From Anaerolineae bacterium (GTDB taxonomy: Bacteria; Chloroflexota; Anaerolineae; DUEN01): a stretch of 8,035 nucleotides of DNA. The translations under genes were made by a program, and so were the position numbers. The stretch is taken from NCBI GenBank assembly GCA_021159845.1, contig JAGHDS010000433.1:1-8035 (forward strand), written 5' to 3'. The stretch's first letter is position 1. Every line of letters begins with the position of its first letter. Of the stretch, positions 6,275 to 8,035 are shown in pieces. Below the pieces are notes generated by a model, which searched no databases, had not been told where the DNA came from, and was given only the letters and a program-made list of their open reading frames with translations.

Positions 6275-8035
6275 AAGCTTGTAACCTTTGTTGCACAGGG
6301 GAAAGAACGTTTCGGCATCCTGGTCAGCCATCCGGCCGCCCGAGAACCCTGGGTATTCGATCCAGAGGCGGTGGAGCAGCGCCTGCATCAGTACGCTTCG
6401 CTGCCTACCTCGCCATATCGGGCCAGCCAGCCTTGCTTTCTGAGGGAGCGCCCCTGGCCGCGGGATATGGTCGCCTTCTTAAGCCTGGGCGATGTCGGGA
6501 TGAGTGCGGCCCGACGGCTGCATGATTTCCTACTCCGCTTCCTGGAGCAGTCGGATCAGGCTTTGCTGGCCGGCGCCGGCTTCCCCCTGCGGGAGGTGAA
6601 ACTGCGAGCGCCCATCCCGCGGCCGCGCCTTTACTTTGGCCTGGTGCAGAACAGCCCGGCCTTCTGGCGTAACGATCCCTCTCGTCCCATCGTGAACCTC
6701 TACCCGATGGGACATCAGCGTCCTCAGGGCACGGTTGTAGGACCAGGTGATCCGGTCGTCATCGCTCGCGACGCGGGCAGGTTTGGCTGGAATCCGGAAT
6801 TGGGCGTCATCATCGGCCGCGGTGGAAAGGATATTGATGTCGGGGACGCGATGCGGCATATCGCGGGGTATACTGTGGTGCTGGACATGTCTATCAGCGA
6901 CTACCAGGACCGCATCGCGGAGCAGGGTATTTCATCGCTGGACTGGTTTGAGGATGCCACCGGCTCCTGGTTGGGCAAGATGTCGGATACGATGTGCCCC
7001 ATGGGACCTTACCTGGTCACGCCGGACGAGGTAGGGAACCCATATGACCTCCTGGTGTATACCCGGCAGTCGGGCTGGCTGCGGGACCGCGCACATACCA
7101 GTGCGATGGTGCTCGGCATCGAGCGCACGATCAGTTGGCTCTCCTCTTTCCTTACCCTGTATCCGGGCGACGTCGTTCACATGGCCACGATGGGCGTGGA
7201 TGGGGTGCCGATGACCGAGGACATGTCCTTTAGCCCTGAGGATTACCTGGAAGGGAAGATCGAGCGCGTCGGCGATCTACGCGTCCCGGTCGTCATGGCA
7301 GGGCGTCGCGATTGGAGGCCTCCGGATGATCCGGGGAGGCGGGTGCATCCATCGCCTGCAGTGCGCGATCTCATCGCAGAGGGTGAGGACGTCATCGAGG
7401 AGCCGGAAGCATGGACACTCGAGGCTGTCCGTCACTTTTGGACGGTCTTCGGGAACTATCGGGGCGTGAGCGATGTGGAGGGGTTGGCCGTGCGATCACT
7501 GCCCCGCGTGCTGAATTGCCCGGCCCGTTCGCTGGCGATCTCTGGCGAGCCCCTTCGCATTCCCCGCCGGGCCCGGACGCTTTCCATGGGGGTGGAGTTG
7601 GCCTTCGTCGTCGGCCGTCTGCTTCATCGGGCCTCGCTGGAGGAGGCCCTTCGCGCTATCCTCGGCTATTTGCCCATGGCCGTCATGCGCGATCACTCGT
7701 TCGCCGAGCCGGTCCAATCCCCGGCGACACCTCAGGAAAGGAATATGCCGACCGTATACGCCCGCTGGGCAGACGGCTTTAACGTTGTCAGCCGTACTCC
7801 CGTCCCTCTTGCCCTGGAGGAGGTCCGGGGTCGGGTGATGCATCTGGCCGTTGAGGGGGTGGGGGAGGTGTATGGCAACACGGATGAGTATGTGCTTATG
7901 GGGCCGGCGGTCCTGGCCTTTCTTTCCCGACACATCACGCTCTTCCCCGGCGACGTGGTGACTCTGGGGCGCACGCGCGATCTGCTCACCATTCCTGCCG
8001 ATCGGCGTCTGCCCGAGGGGATAGCGCTGTATGCC
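6272..8035 (+). CDS. Tandem fumarylacetoacetate-hydrolase (FAH) family protein, 3' end cut, non-canonical start
   Basis: An uninterrupted frame of 588 codons runs to the window edge. It holds two FAH-fold domains in tandem, an architecture known from HpcE/HpaG, although this protein is longer. Numbering from the ATC at 6272, an N-terminal region (about 1-115) precedes core 1: RLYFGLVQNS near 120, WNPELGVIIG (E176), the VLDMSISDYQD stretch (D205, D210) and YPGDVV (D300). Core 2 has MGVELAFVVG (E442), MRDHSF (D474) and LFPGDVVTLG (D561). The family's metal site uses Glu-x-Glu plus Asp; here the first Glu is Asn174 in core 1 and Gly440 in core 2, by eye alignment. The family hydrolyses, decarboxylates or dehydrates keto-acid substrates, including sugar-acid intermediates such as 2-keto-3-deoxypentonates. 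The gene follows the lyase by 25 bases and probably acts in the same pathway. The start is uncertain: a strong AGGAGG points to ATC 6272. Confidence 0.85.
   Translation, partial: MKLVTFVAQGKERFGILVSHPAAREPWVFDPEAVEQRLHQYASLPTSPYRASQPCFLRERPWPRDMVAFLSLGDVGMSAARRLHDFLLRFLEQSDQALLAGAGFPLREVKLRAPIPRPRLYFGLVQNSPAFWRNDPSRPIVNLYPMGHQRPQGTVVGPGDPVVIARDAGRFGWNPELGVIIGRGGKDIDVGDAMRHIAGYTVVLDMSISDYQDRIAEQGISSLDWFEDATGSWLGKMSDTMCPMGPYLVTPDEVGNPYDLLVYTRQSGWLRDRAHTSAMVLGIERTISWLSSFLTLYPGDVVHMATMGVDGVPMTEDMSFSPEDYLEGKIERVGDLRVPVVMAGRRDWRPPDDPGRRVHPSPAVRDLIAEGEDVIEEPEAWTLEAVRHFWTVFGNYRGVSDVEGLAVRSLPRVLNCPARSLAISGEPLRIPRRARTLSMGVELAFVVGRLLHRASLEEALRAILGYLPMAVMRDHSFAEPVQSPATPQERNMPTVYARWADGFNVVSRTPVPLALEEVRGRVMHLAVEGVGEVYGNTDEYVLMGPAVLAFLSRHITLFPGDVVTLGRTRDLLTIPADRRLPEGIALYA

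Noticed and set aside
6264..6284. ATG 6264 as start of the gene after the lyase
   Set aside because: It is one base after AGGAGG, out of frame with the FAH protein, and stops after six codons.

Overview
The window looks like part of a GC-rich bacterial chromosome, most likely Chloroflexota. The hints are a lipoprotein solute-binding protein with a Pro/Ala/Thr/Glu-rich linker after its lipobox Cys, an FCD-type GntR regulator heading a Dpp/Opp-like transporter, and a divergent polytopic membrane protein of a style common in that phylum. The taxonomic call is inference and is held loosely. I saw no mobile element, CRISPR array, tRNA or rRNA.

Layout. Bases 1-404 (minus strand) are the N-terminal part of a polytopic membrane protein that runs off the left edge. 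It appears to be transcribed leaderless from a TATAAT promoter six bases before its ATG. Bases 405-711 are a divergent regulatory region. It holds that promoter, an intrinsic terminator pointing left, a near-consensus sigma70-type promoter pointing right (TTGACA-17-TATACT), and a perfect 13-bp palindrome CTTGTCTGACAAG of the kind bound by FadR/FCD GntR proteins. From 712 onward every gene is on the plus strand and closely spaced: an FCD GntR regulator (712-1440), a family 5 solute-binding lipoprotein (1598-3283), a DppB-like permease (3354-4328), a DppC-like permease (4331-5248), a DHDPS/NAL-superfamily lyase (5299-6246), and a large tandem fumarylacetoacetate-hydrolase (FAH) family protein. 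This last protein has no stop before the end of the window (about 6272 to beyond 8035) and is easy to miss because it also lacks a canonical start codon.

How the genes work together (inference). The regulator probably senses a small carboxylate and controls its own promoter and perhaps the whole run. The lipoprotein and two permeases import a solute, but no ATPase gene is present here. The two enzymes belong to families that repeatedly occur together in the breakdown of sugar acids and 2-keto-3-deoxy acids. The likeliest reading is an import-and-catabolism operon for a sugar acid or oligosaccharide-derived acid. The substrate cannot be read from the sequence, and both enzymes carry changes at family-defining positions, so the chemistry may not be a textbook reaction.

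The most notable observations are the ATC codon where the FAH protein should start, the altered metal-ligand motif in both of its domains, the non-DapA active site of the lyase, a strong hairpin between binding-protein and permease genes, and an orphan left-pointing terminator paired with a possible bidirectional promoter.
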